Below, piece by piece: positions 26,285 through 37,310 of a DNA stretch of 64,000 nucleotides. Position 1 is the stretch's first letter, and every line of letters starts with the position of its first letter. The notes beneath the pieces were generated by a model, which was not told the origin of the DNA, made no database searches, and worked only from the letters and a program-made list of their open reading frames with translations. The position numbers and the translations under genes were made by a program. The DNA comes from Kaistia terrae (GTDB lineage Bacteria; Pseudomonadota; Alphaproteobacteria; Rhizobiales; Kaistiaceae), in contig NZ_JAPKNH010000001.1 in the NCBI RefSeq assembly GCF_026344005.1, positions 930,001-994,000 on the forward strand, given 5' to 3'.

Positions 26285-26640
26285 AGACATACCCCTTGAT
26301 TCCAGACTGCGCTGCGTAACCGCGCGGACGATTTCACAAGGCTCGGCCGTGTGCAACTCAAATGGCACCCAGGGCCGGACCATCCACTAGGGGTAGGTCC
26401 GGAAAATGACCGGCATAAAACAACCCGGCGCAATTCCATGCGCTCCGAGGGGACGTCGTGGTGGGGCGGACATAGAGTCTTGAGCGGGCAGACCGTGAGC
26501 CTCCACTCTCCAAAATCGGCTACTTTTGACGGGGCCTACCGCATGCGCAAAATGGCCTTGGCCGCAGGGATGCCGTGGCTCCAAAACGCACTCGGCCCGG
26601 ACATGCCGGGCCGAGGCTTCTGTTCGAACGGGTGTCGAGA
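26285..26640. other. 356-bp interval upstream of the DUF1254 gene
   Basis: Holds the DUF1254 promoter region and, at its upstream end, the thuB terminator. The middle part (about 26300-26580) shows no gene or repeat that I can support. Confidence 0.5.
26591..26615 (-). terminator. terminator after thuB-like gene
   Basis: A 10-bp perfect stem (CTCGGCCCGG / CCGGGCCGAG, loop ACATG) lies 25 bp after the stop; TGCGTTTTGG follows on the minus strand. Confidence 0.75.
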
Positions 26641-27687
26641 TCAGCCGATCTTCTTGCCGCGCGCGATGTCCTGATCGAAGCAGAGGTCCAGGATGCGCTG
26701 GATCTCGGCGGCGCGGCGGAAGCTCGGATCGCCGTTGACGCCCGAGTTGCAGGCTTTGACGAAGCGCTCGTAGGTCGTGACGACAGGCGGGCACTCGACC
26801 GGCTTCCAGGTCTGCGTCTCGATATCCGGGCCGGTGCAGATCTTCAGCGACGAAGCCTTGCCGTCGGTCTTCACCTGAAGCGCGCCTTCGGTGCCGAACA
26901 GGAGCAGGGTGAGGTCGTTGGCATGGCCGGTGGCGAAGCGGGTCGCCGTGATCGTGCCGATCGCGCCATTGGCGAATTCGGCCATCATGACGGCCGAGTC
27001 ATTGGCGTCGAGCTTGTATTCGCCGATCTGGTCGCCATCCGCCTTGTGGAAGGTCTTCAGGCGGCTTTCTACCGTGGTAACGTCGCTATCGGCGCCGAAC
27101 GAGGCGAAGTCGACGATGTGCACGCCGATGTCGCCCAGCACGCCCTTGGAGCCGTGCTCTTCCGACAGACGCCAGAGCCAGCGCGATTCCGTGCGCCAGT
27201 CGCCCCACTGCTTGCCGACCAGCCAGCTCTGCAGATAGGACGCCTCGACGTGGCGGATCCCACCGATCTTGCCAGCCGCTACCAGCTCGCGTGCCTTCTG
27301 CAGCGCGGGCGAATTGCGGTAGGTGAGGTTCACCATGTTGATGACGCCCTTCGCCTCGGCCGTTTCGGCCATTTCGAGGGCGTGCGGGTAGTCGGTCGCC
27401 AGCGGCTTCTCGCAGAAGACATGCTTGCCGGCGGCGAGCAGCTTCATCGTCGTGGCGTAGTGGACGGCGTCCGGCGTCACGTTGGCGGCGGCGTCGAACT
27501 GCCCCCAGGCGATCGCGGCGTCGAGATCAGCGAACAGGTTGGTGATGCCGTGCTTCTTGCCGAAGGCGGCGCGACGCTCGGCATCGGTCTCGACAGCGGC
27601 GACGACGGTTGCGCCCGGCGCTGCCTTGAAGGCGACGGCGTGGCTTTCGGCCATGCTGCCGGTTCCGAGGATGAGGATCTTGACCAT
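26641..27687 (-). CDS. thuB: Gfo/Idh/MocA family oxidoreductase, ThuB-like
   Basis: NAD(P)-dependent sugar dehydrogenase of 348 residues. The N-terminal Rossmann fold has ILGTGSMAESHAVAF, and the substrate-side motif is EKPLATDYPHA with the conserved Lys; later GVLGDIGVHIVDFASF carries the active-site Asp and His. In Sinorhizobium the pair ThuA/ThuB acts on trehalose and related disaccharides through 3-keto sugars, and this pair matches in order and type. The thuEFGK importer is not nearby, so the substrate could differ. A 225-bp gap with a hairpin repeat separates it from thuA. Confidence 0.82.
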   Translation of the reverse strand: MVKILILGTGSMAESHAVAFKAAPGATVVAAVETDAERRAAFGKKHGITNLFADLDAAIAWGQFDAAANVTPDAVHYATTMKLLAAGKHVFCEKPLATDYPHALEMAETAEAKGVINMVNLTYRNSPALQKARELVAAGKIGGIRHVEASYLQSWLVGKQWGDWRTESRWLWRLSEEHGSKGVLGDIGVHIVDFASFGADSDVTTVESRLKTFHKADGDQIGEYKLDANDSAVMMAEFANGAIGTITATRFATGHANDLTLLLFGTEGALQVKTDGKASSLKICTGPDIETQTWKPVECPPVVTTYERFVKACNSGVNGDPSFRRAAEIQRILDLCFDQDIARGKKIG

Positions 27688-27760
27688 GGATATCGCTCTT
27701 GGCTGACGGGAGGCTCTTGGCGGACGGGAGCGGATCCCGAGGGGGGCAACGGTAAGATTT

Positions 27761-27878
27761 CATCTCCCGCCGCGCGGGAGAGGTCGACAGCGAAAATGGC
27801 GGGGCGGGCGTAAATCGGCCGGGTGAGGGCGCAAACCCTCATCCGGCCTTGAGCCTCTCCCTTCCTGGAAGAGAGAGG
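27761..27878. repeat. hairpin-rich intergenic repeat inside the thuA-thuB interval
   Basis: Order of parts: a CTCCCGCCGCGCGGGAG stem-loop, AGGTCG, a central CGGGTGAGGG...CCCTCATCCGG stem, and a CCTCTCCC...GAGAGAGG stem. The same parts in the same order occur after parC (49484-49606), so the two are divergent copies of one family. Confidence 0.7.
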
Positions 27879-27912
27879 CAAACGCGACGCCCGCCAGGCA
27901 GGCCTGCTCCGA

Positions 27913-28701
27913 CTAGTGGAAGCCTTCTTCGCCGCGCTTGTGCAGCGTCTCACCCTTGATGGTGAGCGGGCCGTTCGGAGCCTTGTCGGCCGGGGTGTTC
28001 GGCGCCTTCTCGATGCCGGCCCAGGCCGGAGCGGGGTTGTAGGCCCACTTCACGGCGTTCTTCAGCACCTGCTTGACGTCGGGGTTGTAATAGATCGGGT
28101 AGGTCTCGTGGCCGGGCGAGAAGTAGAACACCTTGCCGCCGCCACGACGCCAGGTCAGGCCCGAACGGAACACTTCGCCGCCTTCGTACCAGGTGACGAA
28201 AACCGTCTCGTCGGGCTCCGGAACCGTGAAGGGTTCGCCGTACATCTCGGTCTGCTCGAACTCGAAATAATCGGACAGGCCCTGGGCGATCTGGTGATTG
28301 CGGTTGATCACCCAGACGCGCTCGAGTTCACCGGCTTCGCGCCACTTGAGCGAGCAGGGGGTGCCCATCAGGCGCTTGAAGATCTTCGAGAAGTGGCCCG
28401 AATGCAGGACGATCAGGCCCATGCCTTCCCAGACGCGCTTGGCAACGCGCTCGACGACGGCGTCGGAAACTTCGCCATGCGACTTGTGTCCCCACCAGAT
28501 CAGCACGTCGGTATCGGCCAGGCGCTGCTCGGTCAGGCCGTGCTCGGGCTCCTGCAGCGTCGCGGTCGACACTTCGATGACGGGATCCTCGTCGAGGCCC
28601 TTGGCGATGGTGGTGTGCATGCCTTCCGGATAGATCTTCCGGACGACTTCATTTTCTTGCTCGTGGACGTTTTCGCCCCAGACAACAACGCGGATCGTCA
28701 T
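27913..28701 (-). CDS. thuA: ThuA domain protein (trehalose utilisation family)
   Basis: A 262-residue protein of the ThuA/glutamine-amidotransferase-like fold. Recognisable segments are [18 protein letters not shown] at the start, [49 protein letters not shown] and [16 protein letters not shown]. With a ThuB-like dehydrogenase downstream this forms a two-gene catabolic unit for a disaccharide or its 3-keto form. ATG at 28699-28701 has AGGGAG 9 nt upstream; the ATG at 28707 is too close. A LacI-type operator and promoter lie upstream (28815-28870). Confidence 0.88.
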   Translation of the reverse strand: MTIRVVVWGENVHEQENEVVRKIYPEGMHTTIAKGLDEDPVIEVSTATLQEPEHGLTEQRLADTDVLIWWGHKSHGEVSDAVVERVAKRVWEGMGLIVLHSGHFSKIFKRLMGTPCSLKWREAGELERVWVINRNHQIAQGLSDYFEFEQTEMYGEPFTVPEPDETVFVTWYEGGEVFRSGLTWRRGGGKVFYFSPGHETYPIYYNPDVKQVLKNAVKWAYNPAPAWAGIEKAPNTPADKAPNGPLTIKGETLHKRGEEGFH

Positions 28702-28814
28702 GACCATGGTCTCCCTAGACGCTTCCTTGAGCGCGATCTTGCCGATCGCGCTATTGCGATGATGATTGCCCTGGTGGACCCGCGGTGGGAAAGCCGGGAG
28801 GGGCTGGGTCCATC

Positions 28815-28826
28815 CAAAGCGCTTTG
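28815..28826 (-). promoter_or_regulatory. LacI-family-type operator upstream of thuA
   Basis: CAAAGCGCTTTG is a perfect 12-bp palindrome with the central CG step and AAAGCGCTTT core typical of LacI-family sites for sugar genes. It lies just downstream of the promoter candidate at 28843-28870, about where a repressor would block it. No LacI gene is in the window. Confidence 0.65.
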
Positions 28827-28842
28827 AATCGTAAACCAGCCC

Positions 28843-28870
28843 ACCATAACCTGCATCCCCGTTGACGCAA
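28843..28870 (-). promoter_or_regulatory. candidate thuA promoter
   Basis: On the minus strand TTGCGT, 16-nt spacer, TATGGT, 142 bp before the thuA ATG. The -10 match is only moderate; the position just before the palindromic operator supports it. Confidence 0.45.
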
Positions 28871-28924
28871 TATCCCCTGTTCTTGGCCAATCTGTCGCAG
28901 AGGCGAGCGCGGGCTGAAAACCCC

Positions 28925-30385
28925 TCAGGACCCTTTTGCGGGCTCGGCGATTGCCGGGCCCCGGCCGGTCAGGTCGTCGCCCGCGGTTCGCGGCAGGCGC
29001 GCACAGACAAAGGCCGCGAGCAGCGAAATGCTGGTGACAGTCAGGAAGGCGGCCGAAAAATCGGCCATGACCGGCTGCGTCCGCCCCGAAACGGCGACGG
29101 CGACATGCAGCACGGAAGCCGAGACGCAGATGCCGAGCGACAGCATCATCTGCTGCATCGTCGTGTAGAAGCCCGTCGCCGCGCTCATGCGGTCCCGCTC
29201 GACCTCGGCATAGGCGATGGTGTTGTAGGCCGTGAACTGCAGCGACTGCGAGAAGCCGCCGATCAGCAGCACGAGATAGATGGCGGCGAGCGGCCAGTCC
29301 GGCCGGAAGGTCGCATAAATCGCCAGGAAGGCGCTGGCGATGACGCTGTTCCAGATCAGCGTGTTGCGGAAGCCGAAGCGGCGCAGGATCGGCGCGGCCG
29401 AGGCTTTCATCGCCATCGCGCCGGCGGCCGAAACGAAGGTGACGAGGCCGCTATGCAGCGCGGACATGCCGAAGCCGAGTTGCATCATCATCGGCAGCAG
29501 GAAGGGCATGGCGCCCGCCGTGATCCGCGCGAGGCCGCCGGCGATGACCGAAAGGCGGAACGTCTTCAGCCGCATCAGCGTCAGATCGAGGATCGGCGCG
29601 GCGTGGCGACGGGCATGGGCGATGTAGAGCGCGCCGGTAACAAGCCCGACAACCAGCAGCAGCAGGGCGGTGCGCGGCGACGCCTCGCCGCGTCCGCCTG
29701 TCTCGAAGGCGAAGAGAAGTGAGGCGAGCGATGTGCCGGACAGCAGCAGCCCGAGCACGTCGAATGGCCGGCGGATTTCTTCGCAGACATTGTCGATGTA
29801 CCGGCTGGCGAGCGCGATGCCGACGACGCCGAGCGGCAGGTTCACATAGAAGATCCAGCGCCAGTCGAGATAGGTAACGATGACGCCGCCGACCATCGGG
29901 CCGATCACCGGGCCGATCAGGGCCGGCACCATCACCCACGCCATGGCCGAGACGAAATCGGCTCGCGATACGGTTTTCAGGATCACCAATCGGCCGACCG
30001 GCACCATCATCGCGCCGCCGAGCCCCTGCAGCACGCGGGCAAACACCAGGAAGGGCAGGCTATGCGCCTGGGCGCATAGCAGCGATCCCGCCATGAAAAT
30101 CGCGATCGCGGCGCAGAACACATTCCGCGCGCCAAAACGATCGGCGATCCAGCCGCTGGCCGGAATGAACACAGCCAGGCTGAGCAGATATCCCGTCAGC
30201 GCGACGCTCATGTCGAGCGGCGATACGCCAAAGCTGCGCGCCATGGTGGGAAGCGCCGTCGAAAGCACGGTCGAATCCAGCTGCTCCATGAACAGAGCGC
30301 TGGCGACGATGAGGGCGGTGATGCGGTAGGTGGGGGCAGGGGCGGCGGGCGAGACGCCTGCGCCGAGGACAGTGTCGCTGGGCAT
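28925..30385 (-). CDS. MFS multidrug exporter (DHA2-like)
   Basis: Major facilitator of 486 residues with 12-14 hydrophobic segments. The first segment block ([28 protein letters not shown]) has the motif D1 residues of drug:H+ antiporters; [13 protein letters not shown] is the loop 2-3 motif [18 protein letters not shown] and [28 protein letters not shown] are motif C-like and later DHA2 signatures. EmrB/MdtD-type proton-coupled export is likely. ATG at 30383-30385 gives the family N-terminus. No partner membrane-fusion gene is adjacent. Confidence 0.88.
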   Translation of the reverse strand: MPSDTVLGAGVSPAAPAPTYRITALIVASALFMEQLDSTVLSTALPTMARSFGVSPLDMSVALTGYLLSLAVFIPASGWIADRFGARNVFCAAIAIFMAGSLLCAQAHSLPFLVFARVLQGLGGAMMVPVGRLVILKTVSRADFVSAMAWVMVPALIGPVIGPMVGGVIVTYLDWRWIFYVNLPLGVVGIALASRYIDNVCEEIRRPFDVLGLLLSGTSLASLLFAFETGGRGEASPRTALLLLVVGLVTGALYIAHARRHAAPILDLTLMRLKTFRLSVIAGGLARITAGAMPFLLPMMMQLGFGMSALHSGLVTFVSAAGAMAMKASAAPILRRFGFRNTLIWNSVIASAFLAIYATFRPDWPLAAIYLVLLIGGFSQSLQFTAYNTIAYAEVERDRMSAATGFYTTMQQMMLSLGICVSASVLHVAVAVSGRTQPVMADFSAAFLTVTSISLLAAFVCARLPRTAGDDLTGRGPAIAEPAKGS

Positions 30386-30544
30386 AAAGGCTGCATTTCG
30401 TAAGGTGGGCTGTCTATCTGACTGATAGGCCCGCAAGGCGCAATTCACAATCCCGTGGTATAAGGTGGCGGCCCGGCTTGACTTGATCGGCCACGGCAAT
30501 CTATATCCGGCCACCTTCCCCGGAACGCTTTCTCCGGTCGGCAA

Positions 30545-30619
30545 GGGCGGTTAGCTCAGCGGGAGAGCATTCGCTTCACACGCGAAGGGTCACTGGTTCA
30601 ATCCCAGTACCGCCCACCA
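30545..30619 (+). tRNA. tRNA-Val, anticodon CAC
   Basis: Complete cloverleaf: acceptor GGGCGGT/ACCGCCC, D stem GCTC/GAGC, anticodon stem TTCGC/GCGAA with loop TTCACAC (anticodon CAC, reading GUG), T stem ACTGG/CCAGT with loop TTCAATC. The CCA end is encoded (30617-30619). No integrase or repeated 3' end is nearby. Confidence 0.97.
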
Positions 30620-30957
30620 TTTTCCTTTCTTCATCGGCAGCGATTGAGTTGGCTCGCATCACCCTTTCCAGGTGATTTGCGGGCAGCGATCGGGCTTGGA
30701 CGCGATGGCGGGTCGGCCCGCTGCCGGGTGCGGCTGCTTGATGGTTGCGTCATCCCAAACGCTCGTCTCAGGAAATGTCCCGCGATCGCCCCACTGCTTC
30801 TCGACGAGGGCAGACAGGGATGGTGTCCCGGCGACAGGCTTGCTGCGCCTCATTGGCTGTTTCTGGCTGGGGTAGGGCGTCAGAGGGGGCTCTGCCCGTT
30901 GGGACAGCCGCGCCGCGCGCGACGGACTGTCCGATAGGTTCTCAAAGGGTGGGGCGC
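30620..30957. other. 338-bp stretch after tRNA-Val
   Basis: No recognised gene. A minus-strand open frame of 64 codons (30659-30853) is not recognisable and has no clear ribosome-binding site, so it is not called. No attachment-site repeat of the tRNA 3' end was found. Confidence 0.5.
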
Positions 30958-31158
30958 TCAGGCCTGTTCCAGCATCAGGTGGAGCTGGCTTTGCTCGGCG
31001 ACGCGTTCGTGTTTTTCGAGTTCGCTCTTGATGCGGTACTGCAGCCGGCCGCCGGATTCGGGGAGGGCTGCGATGATGAGATAGGTGCCGGGAGCCGAGC
31101 TGAAAATCTTGCTCCTGTCCATGGTGACCCGTTGTCCAACTTTAAATGTATGTGCCAT
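30958..31158 (-). CDS. conserved hypothetical small protein
   Basis: A 66-residue protein, MAHTFKVGQRVTMDRSK... to the C-terminus, with a basic KVGQRVTM start and a YRIKSE segment that look like a small beta-rich fold. I believe similar short proteins occur in rhizobia, but I can assign no role. The upstream 120 bp are AT-rich, as expected for a promoter. An in-frame start 22 codons upstream exists; the shorter form is preferred because the extension is low in similarity to anything familiar. Confidence 0.65.
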   Translation of the reverse strand: MAHTFKVGQRVTMDRSKIFSSAPGTYLIIAALPESGGRLQYRIKSELEKHERVAEQSQLHLMLEQA

Positions 31159-31583
31159 GCTAAATTTATAGCAGAAAAATGCTTTAAAGAGTCGGTCTTT
31201 TATGATGCGTTTTTTATCGCTCATCGATCCGGCAGCATGGGAAGATCAGCCGGCCACATTGGCTCGTCCAAAAATGACTTGAAGAATAATTTGCATTTAC
31301 CGTTTCATTCGTCTAGGGTCTCTCATCCCAGCCGAACAGAGCGGGAGTTCGACAGGCGCATTCGTCAATGCAGCGGTCGTCCACGTTTGAAGCGGACGGA
31401 TGTACTCCGTTTCTGGTTTTCCCTGATCGTTTGACGATTGATCAGATGCTCTGGTTGGGTTTGCGAACTTGATCGGTGAATGTTGCCGCGCGCCTTATGG
31501 GCTGCCGGTGGTGCTCCCGGTCCGGTTCGCTTCGAAGGCGCGCTGGCATGGTGCTGGCGTGAATGACTAAGGTAGTTTTCTAA
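31159..31583. promoter_or_regulatory. divergent promoter region with a probable long csp leader
   Basis: The 425 bp between the small gene and the cold-shock gene are the most AT-rich stretch of the region (31180-31320). A long structured 5' UTR before the csp gene would fit cold-shock regulation; only AAGGT, 9 nt before the csp ATG, is clear. Confidence 0.45.
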
Positions 31584-31790
31584 ATGGCCGATATTGGCAC
31601 CGTTAAGTTCTTCGATTCCACGCGCGGCTTCGGCTTCATCGCGCCTGACGCCGGTGGTCCGGACGTCTTCGTGCATGTGACCGCTCTTGAAGCAGCCGGC
31701 ATGCGTTCGCTCAATGAAGGCCAGAAGGTTTCCTTCGACGTCATCAGCGATCGCGGCAAGACCAAGGCTTCGAATCTCGCTGCTGTCTGA
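31584..31790 (+). CDS. cold-shock protein (CSD fold)
   Basis: Single-domain cold-shock protein of 68 residues. It contains [15 protein letters not shown] with an RNP1 variant RGFGFI (usual KGFGFI) and RNP2 DVFVHVTAL, which bind single-stranded RNA or DNA as an RNA chaperone. A strong terminator follows 28 bp downstream, so it is monocistronic. The long upstream region hints at post-transcriptional control of the kind known for csp genes. Confidence 0.95.
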   Translation: MADIGTVKFFDSTRGFGFIAPDAGGPDVFVHVTALEAAGMRSLNEGQKVSFDVISDRGKTKASNLAAV

Positions 31791-31818
31791 GCCTTAAGGC
31801 CCAGACTTGAAATCGAAG

Positions 31819-31844
31819 AGCCCGGCTTAGCGCCGGGCTTTTTT
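31819..31844 (+). terminator. terminator of the cold-shock gene
   Basis: An 8-bp stem (AGCCCGGC / GCCGGGCT, loop TTAGC) is followed by six Ts. Confidence 0.92.
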
Positions 31845-31875
31845 GTGTCTGGATTTCTGCGGGGCGGAAGCTAGG

Positions 31876-32082
31876 CCCTCACCCCAGCCCTCTCCCGCAA
31901 GCGGTAGAGGGGGTGGGTCGTGTCCCGTTGCGGGGGCCAGCCACCAGGACCCAGCAGAGCCAATTCGACACACGGCGAGCAAATTGGACCCACGGCGAAC
32001 CGGTCCGCCCAAGGGGGCTCGATCCCACCAAAGCGCCGGCGGAAAAGCCCTCTACCGCCTGCGGGCGAGGGTTGGGTGAGGG
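31876..32082. repeat. 207-bp element bounded by ~35-bp imperfect inverted repeats
   Basis: Left end CCCTCACCCCAGCCCTCTCC continuing to GCGGTAGAGGG at 31911; the right end (32048-32082) is its imperfect reverse complement. The interior (31912-32047) holds a partial direct repeat around CACGGCGA, seen twice about 22 bp apart. No transposase is encoded. Looks like a non-autonomous mobile or palindromic repeat element. Confidence 0.65.
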
Positions 32083-32128
32083 CTTCCTTCGTTTGTGCAA
32101 CGACGTGCTGCACCGGAACGAGAGCCTT

Positions 32129-32710
32129 TCAGAGCGGGATCGCCAGTTGTCCGTCGCCGCCGACGCGCGGCACGATGCGGACGTTCATCGCCTTGATTTC
32201 CTCATAGCGCTTCATCTCGCGCGAATAGGGGCGCCAGTCGTAGAGCAGCAGCTCGGCCGGACGCCAGAGACCGACCCAGCCGGCGATGATAAAGCCCTCG
32301 CCGAACAGGCGACCGACCGCATTGCCCTTGAAGATCAGCTCTTCGAACAGCAGCGACAGCGCCAGGCAGATGCCCCAGAACACGAGGCCGATGCGCAGCG
32401 CCTTTCGCCCCTCGAGCCAGATCTCGCGCTTCTTCTGCACGGCGAGGCGGATCTGCGCGTTGCAGTAGTTGGTGATGGCGATGCTCACCTTGGCCGGCAG
32501 GCCGGGTTCGATCATCGCTTCCGGCAAGTGGATGACGATACTGCTGATGCCCTTTTTGCCGCCGGGGCGGGCATTCATCGTGTCGATCAGCTGATCGATA
32601 CCCGACGCCTCGATATTCTCGCCGAGGAACGGATCGACTTCCGGTGTCTGGAAGAAGTTATGGATATCGCTCAGATAAAGATCGACGGTGTCGTCAGCCG
32701 GGCTGGTCAT
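32129..32710 (-). CDS. conserved hypothetical membrane protein
   Basis: A 193-residue protein with a soluble N-terminal half (DDTVDLYLSDIHNFFQTPEVDPF, SSIVIHLPEAM), then two hydrophobic segments around RIGLVFWGICLALSLLFEELIF and GFIIAGWVGLWRPAELLLY. A short basic cytoplasmic tail (DWRPYSREMKRYEEIKAM) follows. I do not recognise the family. ATG at 32708-32710 with no strong ribosome-binding site. It lies between maeB and the 31876-32082 repeat. Confidence 0.7.
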   Translation of the reverse strand: MTSPADDTVDLYLSDIHNFFQTPEVDPFLGENIEASGIDQLIDTMNARPGGKKGISSIVIHLPEAMIEPGLPAKVSIAITNYCNAQIRLAVQKKREIWLEGRKALRIGLVFWGICLALSLLFEELIFKGNAVGRLFGEGFIIAGWVGLWRPAELLLYDWRPYSREMKRYEEIKAMNVRIVPRVGGDGQLAIPL

Positions 32711-32802
32711 TCTGACTGGACTCGTTTCGAGAGAGATATCCGACAAACATGAATGGCCGGCCCAATCTGGACCGGCCATGATTTAGATCACGTTGCTGCC
32801 CA

Positions 32803-32828
32803 TCGAACCATCCGCGCGGATGGTTCGA
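32803..32828 (-). terminator. palindrome 3' of maeB, possible terminator or stabiliser
   Basis: TCGAACCATCCG and its complement form a 12-bp stem with a 2-nt centre, 10 bp after the maeB stop. A second stem lies at 32753-32779 (ATGGCCGG/CCGGCCAT). Neither has a long T-run, so the role is uncertain. Confidence 0.4.
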
Positions 32829-32838
32829 ACCGGATCGA

Positions 32839-35124
32839 TCAGACGCTTTGCGCTTCGACCGCCGCGAGCGCCGTCATGTTGACGATGCCGCGCGAGGTGA
32901 CGGACGGCGTCAGGATATGGGCGGGCTTGGCGGCGCCGAGCAGGATCGGGCCGACATGCAGCGCGTCGGTCATCACCTTGACGACGTTCATCGTGATGTT
33001 GGCGGCGTCGAGGTTCGGGAACACCAGCAGGTTAGCCTCGCCTGTCAGCTTGGACTTCGGCATGACGCGGGCGCGCAGCGTTTCCGAAAGTGCGGAGTCG
33101 CCATGCATTTCGCCGTCGACTTCGAGGTCCGGCGCCGTCTCCCAGAGCAATTCGGTCGCCCGGCGCATCTTGGCGCTCGAAGCATTATCGCGAGAGCCAA
33201 AATTCGAATGCGACAGCAGCGCCGCCTTTGGAGTGATGCCGAAGCGGCGAATGTGGTCGGCGGCAAGCCGCGTCACTTCGGCGATCTCTTCCGCTGTCGG
33301 GTTCTCGTTGACATAGGTGTCGGTCAGGAACGTCGTCGCGCCGGACGAGATCAGCAGGCTCATGGCCGAATAGGCATGGCTGCCCGGCCGCAGGCCGACG
33401 ATGTCGCGGATGACCCGGAAATTGGTCCGGAACTGACCTTCGAGGCCGCAAAGCAGCGCGTCGGCGTCGCCGCGGATCAGCGCCAGCGCGCCAATGACGG
33501 TCGCATTGGTGCGGACGATGGTGCGCGCCGCATCCGGGGTGATGCCGTGCCGGCCCATCTTGTCGAGGTAGAGATCGACATAGTCGCGATAGCGCTTGTC
33601 GTCCTCTGGGTTGATGATCTCGCAATCGACGCCCGGCTTGAACCGCAACCCGAAGCGCTTGACGCGCACCTCGATCACAGAGGGGCGGCCGATCAGGATC
33701 GGCTGCGCCATTCCATCTTCCAGCGCCACCTGGGCGGCGCGCAGAACGCGCTCGTCCTCGCCATCGGCGTAGATGACGCGCTTCACGTCCTGCTTGGCGG
33801 CAGCGACCATCGGCTTCATCAGCAGGCCGGACTTGAAGACGAAGCGCGTCAGCCGGTCCATATAGGCGTCGAAATCGGTGATCGGCCGGGTTGCAACGCC
33901 GGAGTCCATCGCCGCCTTCGCCACGGCCGGCGCGATCCGCAGGATCAGGCGCTGATCGAAGGGCGAGGGGATCAGGTAGTCCGGCCCGAACGAGAGCTGC
34001 ACGCCGCCATAGGCCTGGGCCACGACATCGGACGGCTCTTCATGCGCGAGCGCCGCGATGGCATGCACCGCCGCCTGCTTCATTTCCTCGTTGATCGTCG
34101 TCGCGCCGACATCGAGCGCGCCGCGGAAAATGTGAGGAAAGCAGAGTACGTTATTGACCTGATTGGGAAAATCCGACCGGCCGGTGCAGATCATCACGTC
34201 CGGGCGCACGGCGCGGGCGTCGTCCGGCATGATTTCCGGCTTGGGGTTGGCCAGCGCCAGGATCAGCGGCCGCTCAGCCATGCGGGCGACCATGTCGGGC
34301 TTCAGCACGCCGGCGGCCGAGAGGCCGAGGAACACGTCGGCGCCGTCGATGATCTCTGCCAGCGTCCGCTTGTCGGTCTTCTGCGCGAAGACGGACTTCC
34401 ATTGGTCCATCAGGACTTCGCGGCCCTCATAGACAACGCCTTCCAGGTCGGCGACCCAGATGTTTTCGAGCTTGGCGCCAAGCGCCACCATCTGGTTGAG
34501 ACAGGCAAGCGCCGCGGCGCCCGCGCCCGAACAGACGATCTTCGCCTCAGCGATTGGCTTCGCCTTCAGCCTCAGGCCGTTGATGACGGCGGCGCCGACG
34601 ATGATCGCCGTGCCGTGCTGGTCGTCATGGAAGACGGGGATCTTCATGCGGGCGCGCAGCTTGCGCTCGATCTCGAAGCATTCCGGCGCCTTGATGTCTT
34701 CGAGGTTGATGCCGCCGAAGGTCGGCTCCAGCGCGGCGACCACATCGACGAACCGGTCGATGTCGCGTTCCTCGACCTCGATGTCGAACACGTCGATGCC
34801 GGCGAATTTCTTGAAGAGGACGGCCTTGCCTTCCATCACCGGCTTCGAGGCCAATGCGCCGATCGCGCCGAGGCCGAGCACGGCGGTGCCGTTCGAGATG
34901 ACGGCGACGAGGTTGCCACGGGCGGTATAGTCGAAGGCCTTGGCAGGGTCGGCCGCGATGGCGAGGCAGGGTGCCGCGACGCCAGGCGAATAGGCCAGCG
35001 CCAGATCGCGCTGATTGCCGAGCGGCTTGGTAGCCCGGATCTCAAGCTTTCCCGGCTGCGGGAAGCGGTGATAGAAGAGCGCGCTCTCGTCGAGATCGGC
35101 GCCCGCCGGGCTTTTTTCGGTCAT
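32839..35124 (-). CDS. maeB: NADP-dependent malic enzyme with phosphotransacetylase-like domain
   Basis: A 761-residue two-domain protein that decarboxylates malate to pyruvate with NADPH formation, linking the TCA cycle to acetyl-CoA and reducing power. The N-terminal half has the malic-enzyme motifs [19 protein letters not shown] and [15 protein letters not shown], plus [11 protein letters not shown] Rossmann contacts. The C-terminal third is a PTA-like domain ([19 protein letters not shown]) thought to be regulatory and to bind acetyl-CoA in this family. Full length and intact. The ATG is at 35122-35124. Confidence 0.96.
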   Translation of the reverse strand: MTEKSPAGADLDESALFYHRFPQPGKLEIRATKPLGNQRDLALAYSPGVAAPCLAIAADPAKAFDYTARGNLVAVISNGTAVLGLGAIGALASKPVMEGKAVLFKKFAGIDVFDIEVEERDIDRFVDVVAALEPTFGGINLEDIKAPECFEIERKLRARMKIPVFHDDQHGTAIIVGAAVINGLRLKAKPIAEAKIVCSGAGAAALACLNQMVALGAKLENIWVADLEGVVYEGREVLMDQWKSVFAQKTDKRTLAEIIDGADVFLGLSAAGVLKPDMVARMAERPLILALANPKPEIMPDDARAVRPDVMICTGRSDFPNQVNNVLCFPHIFRGALDVGATTINEEMKQAAVHAIAALAHEEPSDVVAQAYGGVQLSFGPDYLIPSPFDQRLILRIAPAVAKAAMDSGVATRPITDFDAYMDRLTRFVFKSGLLMKPMVAAAKQDVKRVIYADGEDERVLRAAQVALEDGMAQPILIGRPSVIEVRVKRFGLRFKPGVDCEIINPEDDKRYRDYVDLYLDKMGRHGITPDAARTIVRTNATVIGALALIRGDADALLCGLEGQFRTNFRVIRDIVGLRPGSHAYSAMSLLISSGATTFLTDTYVNENPTAEEIAEVTRLAADHIRRFGITPKAALLSHSNFGSRDNASSAKMRRATELLWETAPDLEVDGEMHGDSALSETLRARVMPKSKLTGEANLLVFPNLDAANITMNVVKVMTDALHVGPILLGAAKPAHILTPSVTSRGIVNMTALAAVEAQSV

Positions 35125-35217
35125 TTAATCTTGCCTGCGAACGATACGGATGGATGGCAGTTACCCTGCCGGTTTCCGTCCTAGCCGATCAGGGCAAGCG
35201 AGGCGAGCGAATGAGTG

Positions 35218-35403
35218 TCAGAAAGCCGCGAAGTTCGAACGAGTCGCAGCACCGCAAGCAATACCCTTGGTCATGCACATGCTGATGGCCGAGGTACGCG
35301 GATCGCGGAGGTCGGAATGCGAGGGGCGCTGGACGAGTTCGGCCAGGCCGATACCGACCAAGGTTGCAAAAAGGGTGACGGCGAAGAACGAACGGGTGGC
35401 CAT
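35218..35403 (-). CDS. small predicted exported protein, unknown
   Basis: A 61-residue ORF starting MATRSFFAVTLFATLVGIGLA, a signal-peptide-like stretch, then a polar tail with two Cys near CMTKGIACGAATRS. CTGGAG stands 8 nt before the ATG. Position is 93 bp before maeB on the same strand. I recognise no family. Codon use is ordinary, so it may be real but is not certain. Confidence 0.45.
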   Translation of the reverse strand: MATRSFFAVTLFATLVGIGLAELVQRPSHSDLRDPRTSAISMCMTKGIACGAATRSNFAAF

Positions 35404-35754
35404 ACGCGATACTCCAGAAGCCTTAGGTCGATCGTCGGATCCTGCGCCCCCGCAACTGAACCCAACCTGAAACCTGCGTTTAGATTGCGTTCGGAATGAT
35501 TGCGATTTGATTAAAATTGTCCCGATCTTAGGGTTTTGGTGACGTTGATGGCGGGACTGTGGATGGCTTGCGTCTTGACGCTACGGGCGAATTCCTGCAT
35601 CACGCTGGCATGACGGCTTTTCCGCGTTTCAACGGCATTACCTGCTGCGGGATTATTACCGGCTAGCTCACGCTGGCTGAGGCCGTTCCTCTGTTCCATT
35701 CCGATAGAGACGAACGCCAAGGCCGGCGCGCTTTTGTTCATTCGGGATCGTTCA
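35404..35754. other. 351-bp interval upstream of cysS
   Basis: An AT-rich patch around 35500-35530 (TTTGATTAAAATTGTC) may hold the cysS promoter. A 76-codon minus-strand frame here has no ribosome-binding site and no recognised product; it is not called. No repeat or RNA gene seen. Confidence 0.45.
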
Positions 35755-37284
<1,530 letters not shown>

Positions 37285-37310
37285 GCGCGGCCCCGTCCCA
37301 CACACAGTCC

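Noticed and set aside
30545-30957. tRNA-Val as an integration site for a mobile element
   Set aside because: No integrase, no direct repeat of the tRNA 3' end and no foreign gene cluster follow.
35511-35741. A 76-codon open frame upstream of cysS
   Set aside because: No ribosome-binding site, no recognised product, and it overlaps the probable cysS promoter.
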